A stretch of DNA of 64,000 nucleotides from Deinococcus aquaticus (GCF_028622095.1 NZ_CP115165.1:496001-560000), one strand, 5' to 3'; positions 7,628 through 18,479 are shown, counted from the first letter of the stretch. Translations and numbers: made by a program. Notes: generated by a model not told the origin, from the sequence alone.

Positions 7628-8818
7628 TCAGGCGGCGCCCGGCCGCAGCGGAGGCTGAGCCGGGCGGGCCATGCGGGCGGTCAGGAACGTGAAGAAGGCG
7701 AGCAGGACGGCCAGCAGCAACAGGAACGACGGTACGGCCGGCGCGCCCCAGCGGGCGAACAGCCCCCCCAGCAGTGCCGGGGCGATCACGCCGCCCAGCG
7801 ACCCGGCCACCAGTAGGAACGGCACCAGCCGCGCCGAAAGGGTACGCGTCAGCCACGCCAGGGTCGTGCCGAACACCGGGGCGAGCGCCAGCCCGGCCAG
7901 CAGGTGCGCGCCGGCCGCCAGTTCCGGGCGCAGCGCGGCGGCGGCGCACACGGCCAGCGCGGCGGCACACAGCAGCACCACCCGCGACGGTTCCCAGCGG
8001 GCCGCGAACACGCCCGTCAGGACCCGCCCGACCGTCAGCGCGCCCCAGAACCCACTGAGGATCAGCGCGGCGCCGCCCACGCCCACCTCGGTCAGGTACC
8101 GCACGGTCCACGCACCGTACCCGGCTTCCAGGCCCACGTAGCACGCGATCAGCGCGGCGAACAGCGCGAACTGCGGTCCGGGCCGCGCCGCACCCGCCTG
8201 CGCCGGGGCGGTCACGATGTCCGGCACGCCCCACACGCGGCCCGCCACGAACGTCGCGGCGCACAGGGCCACCACCACCAGGAACGGCCCGCCCAGCCGC
8301 CCCCCCAGTTGCGCGGCGTCCACGCCGGCCGCGCCCACCCCGGTCAGGCCCGCGACCAGCAGCGGCGACACCATGCTCCCCACCCCGAACACCGCGTTCA
8401 CGAGGTTCACGGGCCGCGCGCCCACGCTGGCGTAAGCGGCGTTCAGGCAGGCGCTCACGCCGCCCAGACCCAGTCCGCCCACGAACGCCGAGACGACCGC
8501 CACGCCCCAGAGCGGCGCGAACACCACGCCCAGCATGCCCAGCGCCAGCACCAGCAGACTGAACGACACGCCCGCCCGCACACTGACGCGCCGCAGGGCC
8601 GCGCCCACCAGCGGCGGCGCGATGGCAGAGCCCAGGAAGTGCGCGCTGGCAATCAGGCCCACCACCGCCGTACTGACCCCGAACCGCGCCTGAAACACCG
8701 GGAACGCCGGGCCGTACATGGCCTGCAAGAGCCCCAGCGTGAAGAACGCCGCCGTTCCCACCGCCATCATGGGCAGTGAAGCCCGCGCACCCGCCTGAAC
8801 CTTCCCGGAACCACTCAC
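7628..8818 (-). CDS. MFS transporter (fucose-permease-like/sugar-drug exporter type)
   Basis: About 396 aa with twelve predicted hydrophobic segments. It starts [29 protein letters not shown], has the inter-helix motif [22 protein letters not shown] after helix 2, and a central break near residue 195. The chosen GTG (8818) removes 15 residues of a longer frame because a TAGCGT -10 box (8826-8831) lies exactly seven nt upstream, the spacing seen for leaderless starts throughout this window. An internal MM near 8770 is an alternative. Substrate cannot be inferred. No operon partner is visible. Confidence 0.8.
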   Translation of the reverse strand: MSGSGKVQAGARASLPMMAVGTAAFFTLGLLQAMYGPAFPVFQARFGVSTAVVGLIASAHFLGSAIAPPLVGAALRRVSVRAGVSFSLLVLALGMLGVVFAPLWGVAVVSAFVGGLGLGGVSACLNAAYASVGARPVNLVNAVFGVGSMVSPLLVAGLTGVGAAGVDAAQLGGRLGGPFLVVVALCAATFVAGRVWGVPDIVTAPAQAGAARPGPQFALFAALIACYVGLEAGYGAWTVRYLTEVGVGGAALILSGFWGALTVGRVLTGVFAARWEPSRVVLLCAAALAVCAAAALRPELAAGAHLLAGLALAPVFGTTLAWLTRTLSARLVPFLLVAGSLGGVIAPALLGGLFARWGAPAVPSFLLLLAVLLAFFTFLTARMARPAQPPLRPGAA

Positions 8819-8930
8819 GCGAGGGACGCTATCACCCGCCGCGCTCCGCACCGCGCGGCCCACCTAGAGACACCCCTTAACCTTCCCGGCTCAGGGGTGC
8901 GGGGCCGTGCGGGTCAGCGGGACGTGCAGG

Positions 8931-9959
8931 TCAGCGGGGCAGCGCGACCAGCGCGAAGCGCCACTTGTTCGCGGCCGCGTTCGTCTCGTACCACTCGTAC
9001 CCGATGCTGCCGCCCATCAGGGCGGGCAGGCCGTCGATGCGGAAGGCGATGTCCGCGTCGGCCGTGGCGGACTTGCCGAGCCAGTCGCGGTACGCGCGGA
9101 CCCGTACGGCGCCCAGGCCGAAGCCCTCGGCGGGCGGCAGGCGGTACGTGAGGCTGGCGTTACTGGACCGCGCCCGGCCGAAGCCGAAGTCCCCGATGGC
9201 GGACTCCCCCATGACGAAGCGCTCGAAGTGCGAGGCGTCCAGGTTCAGGCCCGCTGCCAGCGGCACCCCGATCACGGCTGTCACGTCCGCGCTGCCCTGC
9301 GCTTTCCCCTGGGTGGGGAAGGCGTACACGCGAGCCGTGGAGTACAGGCCGGTGTTCACCTTGCCGTAGGCCCGGCTGTAGCCGCCGCTGACCTCGGTCT
9401 GGGTATACGCGGCGGTCACGTCGCCCTGCTGCGCCACCCCGACGTTGTTCAGGAACCGCACGCGGCCCTCCCAGACCTGCGTGGCGTACCCGACCGTGGC
9501 GTGCGAGTGAGACGCGCCGCCCTGCACCAGCGCGCTCCACTGGAGACCGCTGCCGGGAGCGCTGGTCAGTTCGGCCTTGGGCACGTTGTAGAACCGGCCC
9601 AGCGCGGCGCTCAGGCTGCCGAACTGCGCGGTCAGGCCGTAATCCCAGTAGGTGGGGGCTTTCAGCAGCGTGAAGCGCACGTCACGGTCCAGCGGGAGCG
9701 GCAGGTACCGCACGCCGAACCCGTCGGTGGTGGACGCGATGAACTGCGTGCTGCCGAAGCGGTTCAGGTAATCGGAGGGCAGGCGGAACCCGCTGAGCCT
9801 GGGGGCCGGAGCGGGGGTGGTGGGCTGGGCCGGGTCCGTGGCCGTCTGGGCCGAGGCGACCGCGCCCGGCAGCGCCCCTAGGCTCAGGGCCAGGGTCAGG
9901 AGACGGAACAGGGAACGGGGAGCCACAGGGGCAGGCAGGGAGACAGGAAGAAAACGCAC
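8931..9959 (-). CDS. Secreted beta-rich envelope protein of unknown function
   Basis: About 342 aa from GTG 9959. Signal peptide: basic/hydrophobic RSLFRLLTLALSLGALPGAVASA, cleaved before QTATDP. The mature protein is rich in alternating aromatic/Gly/Ser strands (FGVRYLPLPLDRDVRFTLLKA, YWDYGLTAQFGSLSAALGRFY, GYATQVWEGRVRFLNN, GGYSRAYGKVNTGLYSTARVY) and ends RFALVALPR. That suggests an outer-membrane-type beta barrel, which fits the Deinococcus multilayer envelope. No family is recognised. The GTG start is supported by the signal peptide beginning there and by a CAGGAT box a few nt upstream. Confidence 0.72.
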   Translation of the reverse strand: MRFLPVSLPAPVAPRSLFRLLTLALSLGALPGAVASAQTATDPAQPTTPAPAPRLSGFRLPSDYLNRFGSTQFIASTTDGFGVRYLPLPLDRDVRFTLLKAPTYWDYGLTAQFGSLSAALGRFYNVPKAELTSAPGSGLQWSALVQGGASHSHATVGYATQVWEGRVRFLNNVGVAQQGDVTAAYTQTEVSGGYSRAYGKVNTGLYSTARVYAFPTQGKAQGSADVTAVIGVPLAAGLNLDASHFERFVMGESAIGDFGFGRARSSNASLTYRLPPAEGFGLGAVRVRAYRDWLGKSATADADIAFRIDGLPALMGGSIGYEWYETNAAANKWRFALVALPR

Positions 9960-10044
9960 CCGCCCATCCTGCCTGCTGACCCTGAGTGCCGTCAAAACCC
10001 CCCTCATGAGGGAGGCTCATGCGCGGGGGGCGGTGCCGGGCGGT

Positions 10045-12348
10045 TCAGTGGCGGATGTTGACGATGGTGACGCCGTGCCCGCCCTGGTTGGCTTCGGCGT
10101 CGTGGAAGGATTCGACTTTCTTGTCGCCCTTGAGGTACTCGCGCAGCAGGCGGCGCAACACGCCCTGGCCCTTGCCGTGCACGACGCGCAGCGGGCTTTC
10201 CTTCAGGGCATGGGCCTCCAGAACGGCGGTTCTGAGTTCCTCGACGGCTTCCTCGACGCCCATGCCGCGCAGTTGCAGTTCGTTCTGGAAGGTGCTGACG
10301 GCGACCGCTCCGGCGAAGGCGTTGCGCGGGCCGCGCGTTCTGGGGGCCGTGACCTTGGGTTCCTGTTTGAGGCGCACGTCGCGGCGTTTGACGCCGACCT
10401 TCATGACGCCGAGTTGCACGACCAGGTCGTCGCCGCGCAGTTCGAGGACCTGTCCGGCGGCGTTGTAGGCGGGGACATCCACGCGGCTGCCCACGCGGAT
10501 GGGGTCGCCGCGTTCCTCCCGGACGATGGGGGCGGGGCGGGCCTTCTGCGCCGAGACGCGCAGGTCGCGGAGTTCCTGCATGACGCGCGGCCGGGCGCTG
10601 TCTTCCTGGGCGCGGGCGCGCAGGGTACGGACGCGTTCGATGGCGTCGGCGTACAGGGATTCGGCTTTCTGGCTGGCCTCGGCCAGCATCTCGTTGCGGC
10701 GCAGTTCGAGGGTTTCGCGTTCCTGGCGCACGCGGCCCAGTTCGGCCTCGGCGTCGCGGCGGGCGGCGGCGGTGCCTTCCAGCTGGGCGCGCAGGTCCTC
10801 GCGTTCGCGTTCCAGGCCTTCGAGCATGCGTTCCATCAGGCCGGCGTCGGGGCCCAGCAGATCCTCGGCGCGGCGCAGCACGTCGGCGGGCAGGCCCATG
10901 CGCTGCGCGATGGCCAGCGCGAACGACCGGCCCGGCTGGCCGACCTGCAGCACGTAGGTGGGGGCCAGGGTGTCCACGTCGAAGCCCATGCTGGCGTTCT
11001 TCAGGCCGGGTGTTTCCAGCGCGAACAGTTTCAGGGGCGACAGGTGCGAGGTGATAATGCCGCGCGCGTCCTGCGCGAGCAGCGTCTCGATCAGGGACTG
11101 CGCCAGGGCCGCGCCCTCGTTGGGGTCGGTGCCGCTGCCCAGCTCGTCGACCAGGACCAGCGTGTCGGGCGCGGCGTGCCGCAGCACGTAGCGCAGGTGC
11201 TTGAGGTGAGACGCGAAGGTACTGAGGCTCGCCTCGATGCTCTGCTCGTCGCCGATATCGACCAGCACGTCGCGCACCACGGGAAGTTTCGCGCTGGCGG
11301 CCGCGACGTACAGGCCGCACTGGTGCATCAGGACCGCGAGTCCCAACGTCTTGATGGTGGCGGTCTTGCCGCCCATGTTCGGGCCGGTGATCAGCAGCAG
11401 CTTCGTGTCGCCCAGCGTCACGTCGTTCGCGACCGGATTCTCGATCAGCGGGTGGCGCACCTCGCGCAGGTCGTAGGTGCCTCCCACGGAACTTTCCGGG
11501 CGGTTCAGTCGCCAGTCGCGGGCCAGCCGGGCCTTGGAGGCGATCAGGTCCAGTTCCCCGATGGTCACGAGCGTCATAGGCACGTCCGCGTCGCCGGCCA
11601 GCAGGCCCGAGAGTTCCGTCAGGATGCGGCGCACCTCGGCTTCCTCGTCGAGGATCAGGCGGGTGAGTTCGTTGTTCAGCTGCGTGACGGCGGCCGGTTC
11701 CACGAAGTACGTCTGCCCGGTCGCACTGGCGTCCACGATGATGCCCTGAACCTGCCCCACGCGGCTGGCCTGCACGGGCAGCACGTAGCGGTCACGGCGG
11801 ATGGTCACGATGTGCTCCTGAAGCACGTCCGACCACTTCTCCAGCGTGGCGGTCAGACGCTCGCGGATGCGGCCACGCAGCGGCTCGATGCGCTTACGCA
11901 GGTCGCGCAGGCGGGGGCTGGCGTCGTCCCGCACCGCGCCGTCACGGTCCAGGGCGCTCAGGACGCGGCGCACCAGTTCACTGTGATCGCCCAGCCCGGT
12001 CGCCACCTCACGCAGCGGCCCGCGCGAGTTCACGCCGATGGCCCGCTTGACGGTCATCGCGCCGTCCAGCGAGTACGCCGCGCTCAGCAGTTCCGAACCC
12101 GACAGCACGCGGCCCTCGGCGGCGCGGGCGTGCAACTCGCGGATGTCGTGAATCCCGCCGAGGCTGAGGCTCACGCCGAACAGCGCGTCCTCGACCTCGT
12201 CGAGTTCCCGCGCGATCCGCTCCGGGTCGTCCGAGGGCCGCAGCGCACGGGCGCGCTCTGCGCCCAGCGACGTGGCACTGCGCTCGGCCAGCGCATCGAG
12301 AACACGGGGAAAATCAAGGGCGGACAGGGCGCGGGCATCGAAGGACAT
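10045..12348 (-). CDS. mutS2: MutS2 family ATPase/endonuclease
   Basis: About 767 aa, the usual MutS2 length. It has the MutS core without mismatch-recognition domain I, a Walker A site GPNMGGKT, the [15 protein letters not shown] and [21 protein letters not shown] motifs, a long coiled coil with charged residues (about 510-620), a KOW/SH3-like segment ([18 protein letters not shown]), and a C-terminal Smr nuclease domain with [16 protein letters not shown] and [14 protein letters not shown]. MutS2 acts on branched DNA and, in some bacteria, on collided ribosomes. The start at 12348 is preferred: TATGCT (12359-12364) is ten nt upstream. A second in-frame ATG at 12363 lies inside that box. Confidence 0.93.
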   Translation of the reverse strand: MSFDARALSALDFPRVLDALAERSATSLGAERARALRPSDDPERIARELDEVEDALFGVSLSLGGIHDIRELHARAAEGRVLSGSELLSAAYSLDGAMTVKRAIGVNSRGPLREVATGLGDHSELVRRVLSALDRDGAVRDDASPRLRDLRKRIEPLRGRIRERLTATLEKWSDVLQEHIVTIRRDRYVLPVQASRVGQVQGIIVDASATGQTYFVEPAAVTQLNNELTRLILDEEAEVRRILTELSGLLAGDADVPMTLVTIGELDLIASKARLARDWRLNRPESSVGGTYDLREVRHPLIENPVANDVTLGDTKLLLITGPNMGGKTATIKTLGLAVLMHQCGLYVAAASAKLPVVRDVLVDIGDEQSIEASLSTFASHLKHLRYVLRHAAPDTLVLVDELGSGTDPNEGAALAQSLIETLLAQDARGIITSHLSPLKLFALETPGLKNASMGFDVDTLAPTYVLQVGQPGRSFALAIAQRMGLPADVLRRAEDLLGPDAGLMERMLEGLEREREDLRAQLEGTAAARRDAEAELGRVRQERETLELRRNEMLAEASQKAESLYADAIERVRTLRARAQEDSARPRVMQELRDLRVSAQKARPAPIVREERGDPIRVGSRVDVPAYNAAGQVLELRGDDLVVQLGVMKVGVKRRDVRLKQEPKVTAPRTRGPRNAFAGAVAVSTFQNELQLRGMGVEEAVEELRTAVLEAHALKESPLRVVHGKGQGVLRRLLREYLKGDKKVESFHDAEANQGGHGVTIVNIRH

Positions 12349-12488
12349 CTCAGCAAGGAGCATACCGGCCCCGCCCCCCCAACACCGTGCGCCGAGTGGC
12401 TTAGAAAGCCTTATCTCAATTCAGGCCAGCCCACCATTCAGGCCAGCACGCAGTTCAGGTCAGACCCGCCGCGCGTTACCCTGCACGC

Positions 12489-12947
12489 ATGAAACTCGCC
12501 GAGGCCCTGATCGAACGCGCCGACCTGCAAAAACGCGCCGCGCAACTGGAAGAACGCCTCGTGAAGAACCTGCTGGTGCAGGAAGGCGAGGCCCCCGCCG
12601 AGGACCCACAGGCCCTGCTGCGCGAATTCGCGGAGGTCGCCGCGCGGCTGGAGGCCCTGCTGCCCCGCATTCACCGCGCGAACCTGCGCGCCACCCTTCA
12701 GGACGGCCGGACCCTGACGGACGCCCTGACCCGGCGCGACCTGCTGGACCTGCGCCTGCGGGTGCTGCGCCGCGCCGCCGCGACCGCCAGCGACCGCCCC
12801 ACCCGCTACAGCAACAGCGAGGTCCGCATCCTGTCCGCCATTCCCACCCGCGAGTTGCAGGTGCAGGTGGACGCCCTGGCGAAAGAACGCCGGGAACTGG
12901 ACACGCAGCTGCAACAGGCAAACTGGTTGACGGACCTGCCCGAATAA
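12489..12947 (+). CDS. DIP1984 family protein
   Basis: A 152-aa, mostly helical cytosolic protein. MKLAEALIERADLQKRAAQLEERL, EDGRTLTDAL-like DGRTLTDALTRRDLLDLRL, and the C-terminal QVDALAKERRELDTQLQQANW are hallmarks of the DIP1984 family, which has no settled biochemical role (older databases call some members septicolysin-like). A TACCCT box (12477-12482) ends six nt before the ATG and there is no Shine-Dalgarno. It is divergent from mutS2 across about 140 nt. Confidence 0.85.
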   Translation: MKLAEALIERADLQKRAAQLEERLVKNLLVQEGEAPAEDPQALLREFAEVAARLEALLPRIHRANLRATLQDGRTLTDALTRRDLLDLRLRVLRRAAATASDRPTRYSNSEVRILSAIPTRELQVQVDALAKERRELDTQLQQANWLTDLPE

Positions 12948-13207
12948 GCCCACACTGCCGGTCGGGAGCGTCCGCGCGGGCGGAGACCTACCTCGCAGCG
13001 GGGAAAAGGCTGCACCCCTGAAGACGCCGGGGCGGCGTCGCCGGACCGACCGGCCCCACCGGGCACGCCCAGCACACTGCACCCCTCACCCGGCACCGCG
13101 CACCCCTCACTCCCACGGCCTCGACGCCGGGCGCTCCCCCCAGATTCCCAGACCCCCAGCTTCCCCGCCCCCCCGCCAGCCTCCGCACGCCGGAGCGGCG
13201 GGGGACT

Positions 13208-14173
13208 TCACTGCCGCGCGGCGTCCAGCGTCGCCGTGAAGGCGCGCGGGTCATCCACGTGCAGGCTGACTGCCTGCGTCACCTGCGGCCGCCCCAGGAA
13301 CCCGTACAGGGTGACGGGCCGCGCAAAGCGCAGCATGACGTTCGCGCGTGCCTGACGGTGCAGGCGCAGCACACCCGCCTCGCCGGGCGCGGCCGCCTGC
13401 ACCTGAGCAACATCGCTCAGGGCCACGCTGCCCGTCCAGAGCAGGCCGACGTTCAGGTGCAGCCGCTCGCCCAGCACCACGCCGCGCCCCCGCAGCGCCC
13501 GCAGGTGCCCCGCGCACCACAGCACGCCCAGCGCGTTCACCAGCAGGTGCACCAGCGCCGCCCGTTCATCCCGCGCCGCCAGCATGAAGTGCACCGGCAC
13601 GGCCTCCATGACGCTCAGGAAGATCAGCAGCGTGAACGCCGCGCCCGCCCCTGTGGACGACCGGAACGCCGTGCCACTCGGACCACGCGCCCTGCCCAGC
13701 AGGTGCGCCCACACGGCCCCCTCCCACGCCAGCCACGCGCCCAGGCCCGAGCGGGGCGTCACGCGCGACCACGACACGATCCGTCGCTCCAGGCCCTCCA
13801 GCCGCACCGCGCCCGCCGGGAGGGGCCGCGTCAGGCCGAACGCGACCACGCCCAGCCCCACCAGTCCTAGCGCGGCCGCCACCGGCCACCACCCGCGCGA
13901 CAGCGGCAGCAGCAGCCACGCCACCAGCACACCACGCGCCAGCACCCACGCCAGCGCCTCCGGGTGCCGCTCGCCCCGCAACCTCGTGCGGGACGCGATC
14001 AGCGCCGCAGTCACCGTCAGGTCGAACAGGGCCAGCCCCACCAGCCACGGCCGCACCTCCGGCGGCACCCACTCCGCCATCAGGAACACCAGCGCCACCG
14101 TCACGCCCGGCAGCACCCACTCCGCATTCAGCCGAAACCACGCCCGCCCTGCCACCGGAACTGCCAGCATCAC
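13208..14173 (-). CDS. Integral membrane protein of unknown function
   Basis: A 321-aa protein with about six N-terminal hydrophobic segments (VLPGVTVALVFLMAEWV, WLVGLALFDLTVTAALIA, LARGVLVAWLLLPL, VAAALGLVGLGVVAFGL, then TLLIFLSVMEAVPVHF and LVHLLVNALGVLW). It ends in a soluble region of about 100 residues containing RLHLNVGLLWTGSVALSDVAQVQ and NVMLRFARPVTLYGFLGR, resembling a small PH-like or barrel domain on the cytoplasmic side. No family is recognised with confidence. The start is at GTG 14173 or ATG 14170, both behind GAAGGGGGG. It lies between DIP1984 (convergent) and rarA (same strand). Confidence 0.7.
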   Translation of the reverse strand: MMLAVPVAGRAWFRLNAEWVLPGVTVALVFLMAEWVPPEVRPWLVGLALFDLTVTAALIASRTRLRGERHPEALAWVLARGVLVAWLLLPLSRGWWPVAAALGLVGLGVVAFGLTRPLPAGAVRLEGLERRIVSWSRVTPRSGLGAWLAWEGAVWAHLLGRARGPSGTAFRSSTGAGAAFTLLIFLSVMEAVPVHFMLAARDERAALVHLLVNALGVLWCAGHLRALRGRGVVLGERLHLNVGLLWTGSVALSDVAQVQAAAPGEAGVLRLHRQARANVMLRFARPVTLYGFLGRPQVTQAVSLHVDDPRAFTATLDAARQ

Positions 14174-14265
14174 GACCCCCCTTCAGGACGCCCGGAAACA
14201 GGCTCCTGCACGCAGTTGAAGTACGCCCACCGTACCCGGCGAGAGGGACCGGATTGTCCCGCCAG

Positions 14266-15567
14266 TCAGTCCGGCGCGCCCTCCCCTTCTCCGTGCGCGT
14301 CCCTCAACTTGCGCCAGCGGTCGGCGACACGGGCCTCCCAGCCTTCGCCGGTGGGGGCGTACAGGTCGAGTTGCACGCCGTCCGGGAGGTAGTTCTGGTT
14401 GAAGCTGCCTTCGGGGTCGTCGAAGTAGTACGCGTAACCCCGGCCGTAGCCCTGCTGGCGCATGAGGGCGGTGGGGGCGTTGCGCAGGTGCAGCGGGATG
14501 GCGAGGCTGCCTCCGTCGGGTCCGGCGCCCTCGCGGACGGCGTTCAGGGCGTTCTTCCATGCCACGTACACGGAGTTGCTCTTGGGGGCGAGGGCGAGGT
14601 ACACGACCGCCTGCGCCAGCGCGAGGTCGCCTTCGGGACTGCCCAGGAATTCCACGGTGTCGCGCGCGGCGATGCACAGCCGCAGGGCCTGGGGGTCGGC
14701 GAGGCCGATGTCCTCGGCGGCCATGCGCACCACGCGCCGCGCGACGTACAGGGGGTCGGCGCCGCCCTCGACCATGCGGGCCAGCCAGTACAGCGCGCCG
14801 TCCACGTGGCTGCCGCGCACGCTCTTGTGCAGCGCGGAAATGAGGTTGTAGAAGTCCTCGCCGTTCTTGTCCATCTGCGGCAGGTGCCGTCCGAACGCCT
14901 CGGTGATCGCGTCGGGCGTGACGGGGTTGGCGAGGGTGCTGGCGACTTCCAGGGTGCTCAGGGCGCGGCGGGCGTCGCCTTCCGCGAGGCGGGCGAGCAG
15001 GTCCAGCGCCCCTTCCTCGGCGGTCACGCCACTCAGGCCGCGTTCGTCGGTCAGGGCGCGTTCCAGCAGGCCGCGCACCTCTTCCGGCTTCAGGGCTTCG
15101 AGGACCAGCGTGCGGGCGCGGGAGCGCAGGGCGGGGTTCACCTCGAAGCTGGGGTTCTCGGTGGTCGCGCCGATCAGGGTCAGCAGGCCGCTCTCGACAT
15201 GCGGCAGCAGGGCGTCCTGCTGCGCCTTGTTGAAGCGGTGGATCTCGTCGAGGAACAGGATGGTCTTCTGGCCCCGGCCGCGCAGGCGTTCAGCCTCGGC
15301 GGTGGCGTCCCGCACGTCCTTCACGCCCGCCGTGACGGCCGAGAGCGGAATGAAGTGCGCGCCGACCTCTCCGGCCAGCAGGCGGGCCAGGGTGGTCTTT
15401 CCCACGCCGGGCGGCCCCCACAGGATCAGGCTGCCCAGCCGCCCTGATTGCAGCACGCGCGTCAGCGGTCTGCCGGGGCCGAGCAGGTGCGTCTGCCCCA
15501 CGACCTCTGCGACCGTGCGGGGCCGCAGGCGTTCAGCGAGGGGAGCGGGCGGGTCGAACAACGTCAC
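14266..15567 (-). CDS. rarA: Replication-associated recombination protein A (RarA/MgsA AAA+ ATPase)
   Basis: A 433-aa AAA+ clamp-loader-like ATPase: [24 protein letters not shown], Walker [10 protein letters not shown], Walker [19 protein letters not shown], sensor 1 [15 protein letters not shown], and the MgsA tetramerisation region ([28 protein letters not shown]). RarA acts at stalled replication forks with RecA. The open frame extends 110 residues further upstream but is out of character. GTG 15567 gives the family N terminus [14 protein letters not shown], and a TATCCT box (15574-15579) six nt upstream supports it. Divergent from the 91-aa gene. Confidence 0.93.
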   Translation of the reverse strand: MTLFDPPAPLAERLRPRTVAEVVGQTHLLGPGRPLTRVLQSGRLGSLILWGPPGVGKTTLARLLAGEVGAHFIPLSAVTAGVKDVRDATAEAERLRGRGQKTILFLDEIHRFNKAQQDALLPHVESGLLTLIGATTENPSFEVNPALRSRARTLVLEALKPEEVRGLLERALTDERGLSGVTAEEGALDLLARLAEGDARRALSTLEVASTLANPVTPDAITEAFGRHLPQMDKNGEDFYNLISALHKSVRGSHVDGALYWLARMVEGGADPLYVARRVVRMAAEDIGLADPQALRLCIAARDTVEFLGSPEGDLALAQAVVYLALAPKSNSVYVAWKNALNAVREGAGPDGGSLAIPLHLRNAPTALMRQQGYGRGYAYYFDDPEGSFNQNYLPDGVQLDLYAPTGEGWEARVADRWRKLRDAHGEGEGAPD

Positions 15568-15652
15568 GCCCGCAGGATACGGGCGGGCCGGTTGGGGAAT
15601 TGAGGCGCGGTGCGGGGTGCGCGCCCCCCCACCCACGGCGCACAATGACCGC

Positions 15653-15928
15653 ATGGACGAACAGACCCTCCGCCACCAGATCGAACTTGCCGACCTGCCC
15701 GCCGGGGTCCACGTGACCCAGGTGCCCGGTGCAGGCGTGGTCCTGCGCGCCACACACGGCGAGGAACGCGGCCTGGAAATCCAGCTGACCGACGACGCCG
15801 AGCGCATGTACGGCGAGGGCCCCGCCGTGGCCACCGCCCTGGCCCGACTGAAGCAGGCCGCCCAGGCAGGTCTGCCCGCCTGCCGGACGGACGGCACCTA
15901 CGAACGGCTGGTGTTCGTGGGCGACTGA
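15653..15928 (+). CDS. Small conserved-looking hypothetical protein, 91 aa
   Basis: Starts [20 protein letters not shown] and ends [13 protein letters not shown]. It is acidic and soluble with alternating strands and one helix, and has no recognised family. The ATG at 15653 is preceded six nt upstream by CACAAT, an acceptable -10 for a leaderless start, and the coding part shows strong G/C at third positions. It is divergent from rarA, 85 nt away. Confidence 0.65.
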   Translation: MDEQTLRHQIELADLPAGVHVTQVPGAGVVLRATHGEERGLEIQLTDDAERMYGEGPAVATALARLKQAAQAGLPACRTDGTYERLVFVGD

Positions 15929-16011
15929 ACCGGCCGGGCCGCTGTCAGGGTGCCAGCCATGCGGGACGATGGGTGGCCCGCGCGGAAGGCTGCGCGCCTA
16001 TCCTGCCCTGC

Positions 16012-16581
16012 ATGACGGACATTGCAGAGCGGTACATCCGGCTGGCGCACGCCATCGACGCGCACTCGGAGGGCTTCATTGACGGGTACGGCGGCCCGCA
16101 GGAGTGGGCGGTCCGGGAGGCCCGCGACCCGCAGGCCCTGATGGCGGAGGCGTCGGCGTTGCTGGCGGACGTGGCGGGTGTGTCGGAGGAGGCGCGGCGC
16201 GAGTGGCTGACCGTGCAGGTGCGGGCCATGCACACCATGACGCGCCTGCTATCCGGCGAGGCCATCGCGTACGCCGATGAGGTGCGCGGCCTGTACGACA
16301 TCGAGGCGCGCCGCGCGGACCTGGGTGAACTGGACGGGGCGCTGCGGGCGCTGGACGCCGCGCTGCCCGGCAGCGGCTCCCTGGTCGAGCGGGAGGAGGC
16401 GCTGCGTTCGCGGGTGGCGGTGCCGCGCGGGGACATCCTGCGGGTCGCGGCCCCGATCCTGGCGGAGTTGCGCTCGCGCGTGTCGGCGCGCTTCGGACTG
16501 CCGGACGGCGAGGATTTCAGCATCGAACTGGTGAATGACCGGCCCTGGAGCGGGTACAACTGGCCGCTGGGGAACCTGAAA
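16012..16581 (+). pseudogene. Zinc-peptidase-like (DUF885-like) gene, 5' fragment cut by IS
   Basis: 190 codons from [29 protein letters not shown] to GNLK, after which the frame runs into the insertion sequence and stops at once. Joining 16012-16581 to 17765-18373 restores a 392-aa frame through the junction [24 protein letters not shown] at 15999-16004 lies seven nt before the ATG (leaderless type). The N-terminal part is helical, as in DUF885/COG4805 proteins. Confidence 0.82.
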
Positions 16582-17758
16582 CAAGAGTTTCCACAGGCGA
16601 GGGAATAGCGACCAGCACGAAGGCCCAGGAGGCAGGGGCTTGAAATTCCCCGGTCTCATGGGCCTTTATGCGAAGTGACTATGCCTCGCATCCCCAGCCT
16701 ACCGCACAGCATCATCACCGCTCAGCTGAACCGGGTCACCAGCCTCAGTGGCCTCATCCCCTACAGCACCCTGTGTAAAAGTGCCATCTCCAAAGAGATG
16801 GCGCGGGACTCCTTCGCCTCCACGGAGGACTTCAAGCGTCGAGCCAGGAACGCGCCGGAGGGCGCGTTCCTGGCCATTGATTTCGTCATGGTGCCCCACG
16901 CCGGACGGACGATGGAAGGCGTGAACTACCACTACAGCGGTCAGGCCCAGACCCGTCTGGGCCATCAGTTCACCTCCGCGGCCCTGGTCAGGTTCGGTGA
17001 AGATCCAGTTCCGTTGCTGGAGCGCTTCAAGGTTTCCCAGGCCCTGCATACAGAGCGCTATCCTTACCGTACAGCGACTCAGGAAATGATCCACGTCGTC
17101 CAGGATTGCCTCGCGGCGGGCGTCCCCATGGCGGGTCTCCTCCTGGATGGGGAGTTCGGGCGGGACGCGGCTGTGACCTTCAGTCGCGAGCATCAGATTC
17201 CGGTATTGATCCGTGCCAAAGCCAATATGACCGTGCAGTTCGAGGGTGAGGGACTCACCCTCGGTGCGCTGAGTCGGCAGTTCCCTCCAGAACGCTGCCA
17301 CCTGTACGCGGAGTTCGGGTGGCGTGTCCGTCGATTGTCGGTCACCCGTGAGGTCGGTGGGTTCGATGTCCTGATCGTGTGGCGCAAGGTGCACGGGGAG
17401 TGGACACGGTTTTTCCTGTTCAGCACGTTTGGTGGTGACGTCACGGTTCGCTCACTGCTGCGGGCCTGGAAGGCCCGCTGGGGAATTGAGGTGATTCACC
17501 GGTTCTTCAAGCAGAACCTGGGACTGGGACGCTGTCATTGCCGGACGATCCAGGCGCAGGAGAACTGGGTGTGGTGCGTGGTGGAGGCCTTTCACGCGGT
17601 GTTACGGGTGCGTAGGGAAGTACCGGGAATGACGTGGCGGGCCGCACAACGGCAGGCAGCTCAGAATGCCGAAAAGTACGTCCTGACCGGGATGGAGCAG
17701 GACGGCCCCCTGCTTGACGCCGCGTGACACGACATCAGCAGGGAAGTGGAAACTCTTG
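16582..17758 (+). mobile_element. Insertion sequence (IS4/IS701-like DDE), 1177 bp
   Basis: Both ends carry the inverted repeat CAAGAGTTTCCAC (left end 16582-16594; right end 17746-17758 as its complement). The direct repeat CTGAAA occurs on each side (16576-16581 and 17759-17764), a 6-bp target duplication. The element carries one transposase gene and interrupts a DUF885-like gene. Intact ends, an intact transposase and an otherwise undamaged host gene point to a recent insertion. The IS family is inferred from the transposase only, and the 6-bp duplication is not the canonical size for IS701. Confidence 0.92.
16681..17727 (+). CDS. DDE transposase of the insertion sequence
   Basis: A 348-aa transposase with an RNase H-like core. 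Candidate catalytic residues are D67 ([10 protein letters not shown]), D156 ([11 protein letters not shown]) and E270 ([19 protein letters not shown]), the last with the Y/W-(2)-E-(6)-K-like spacing of the IS4 superfamily. GC content and codon use are visibly lower and less biased than in neighbouring genes. It starts at ATG 16681, with a GTG two codons earlier as an alternative. The frame is intact, so the element could still be active. Confidence 0.9.
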   Translation: MPRIPSLPHSIITAQLNRVTSLSGLIPYSTLCKSAISKEMARDSFASTEDFKRRARNAPEGAFLAIDFVMVPHAGRTMEGVNYHYSGQAQTRLGHQFTSAALVRFGEDPVPLLERFKVSQALHTERYPYRTATQEMIHVVQDCLAAGVPMAGLLLDGEFGRDAAVTFSREHQIPVLIRAKANMTVQFEGEGLTLGALSRQFPPERCHLYAEFGWRVRRLSVTREVGGFDVLIVWRKVHGEWTRFFLFSTFGGDVTVRSLLRAWKARWGIEVIHRFFKQNLGLGRCHCRTIQAQENWVWCVVEAFHAVLRVRREVPGMTWRAAQRQAAQNAEKYVLTGMEQDGPLLDAA

Positions 17759-17764
17759 CTGAAA

Positions 17765-18373
17765 AGTCGCATCGACATCAACACGGACCTGCCGGTGCTG
17801 CTGCCCGCCCTGCCGGACCTGCTGGCGCACGAGGGGTACCCCGGCCACCACACCGAGCACGCCACCAGGGAGGCCGGGCTGGTGCGCGGGCGCGGCTGGC
17901 TGGAACACAGCATTCAACTCATCAACGCGCCGGAGTGCGTGGTGTCGGAGGGAATCGCCGTGAACGCCCTGCGGGCCGTCATGACGCCGGACGAGGCAGA
18001 GGCGTGGCTGACCGGGGAACTCGCCGCGCTGGCCGGGCTGGACGCGGACGACATCCGCGCGTTCCTGGCGGCCACGCAGGTCAAGCGGGCGCTGGGCGGC
18101 GTCAGCGGCGAGGCCGCCATGCGCCTGCACGCCGACCACGCCCCGGAAGTCGAGGTGCTGGAGTTCCTGCAAACGTACGCCCTGGCCAGCGAGGCGCGCG
18201 CCCGGCAGTCCCTGCGCTTCATCGGGAATCCCACCTTCCGGTCGTACATCTTCACGTACTCGGTCGGCGGTGACCTGGTGCGCCGGGCGACTGAACGCGG
18301 CGGCAGCGACACCTTCGCCCACCTGCTGCGCGAACCCGTCACGCCGGGGCAACTGGCCGCCATGGGCCAGTAA
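17765..18373 (+). pseudogene. Zinc-peptidase-like (DUF885-like) gene, 3' fragment
   Basis: The C-terminal 202 codons of the gene split by the IS. It carries the metallopeptidase-type motif [15 protein letters not shown] (HExxxxxHH arrangement typical of DUF885 proteins), followed by [12 protein letters not shown] and a helical tail ending QLAAMGQ. The two halves share a frame across the duplicated CTGAAA. The fragment lacks its own promoter and start and is presumably silent. Exact excision would restore the gene. Confidence 0.85.
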
Positions 18374-18473
18374 GGGAGGACGTGGGGAGTGGAACGGTGG
18401 CTGGCCTGCCGACCCGCTCCCCACCTCCTGCGACCCGCGCGTACCGCCTCCCCCCCTCCTGGCCGCCGGGCGC

Positions 18474-18479
18474 TACACT
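18474..18479 (+). promoter_or_regulatory. -10 box of leaderless rqkA promoter
   Basis: TACACT ending seven nt before the rqkA ATG. There is no Shine-Dalgarno between them and no convincing -35 hexamer. No 17-bp RDRM-type palindrome (the PprI/DdrO radiation-response motif) was seen upstream. Confidence 0.65.

Noticed and set aside
9817..12492. 891-aa plus-strand frame opposite mutS2
   Set aside because: Composition is antisense-like (His/Gln/Gly/Ala-rich), no start signal, fully overlaps a clear MutS2 gene.
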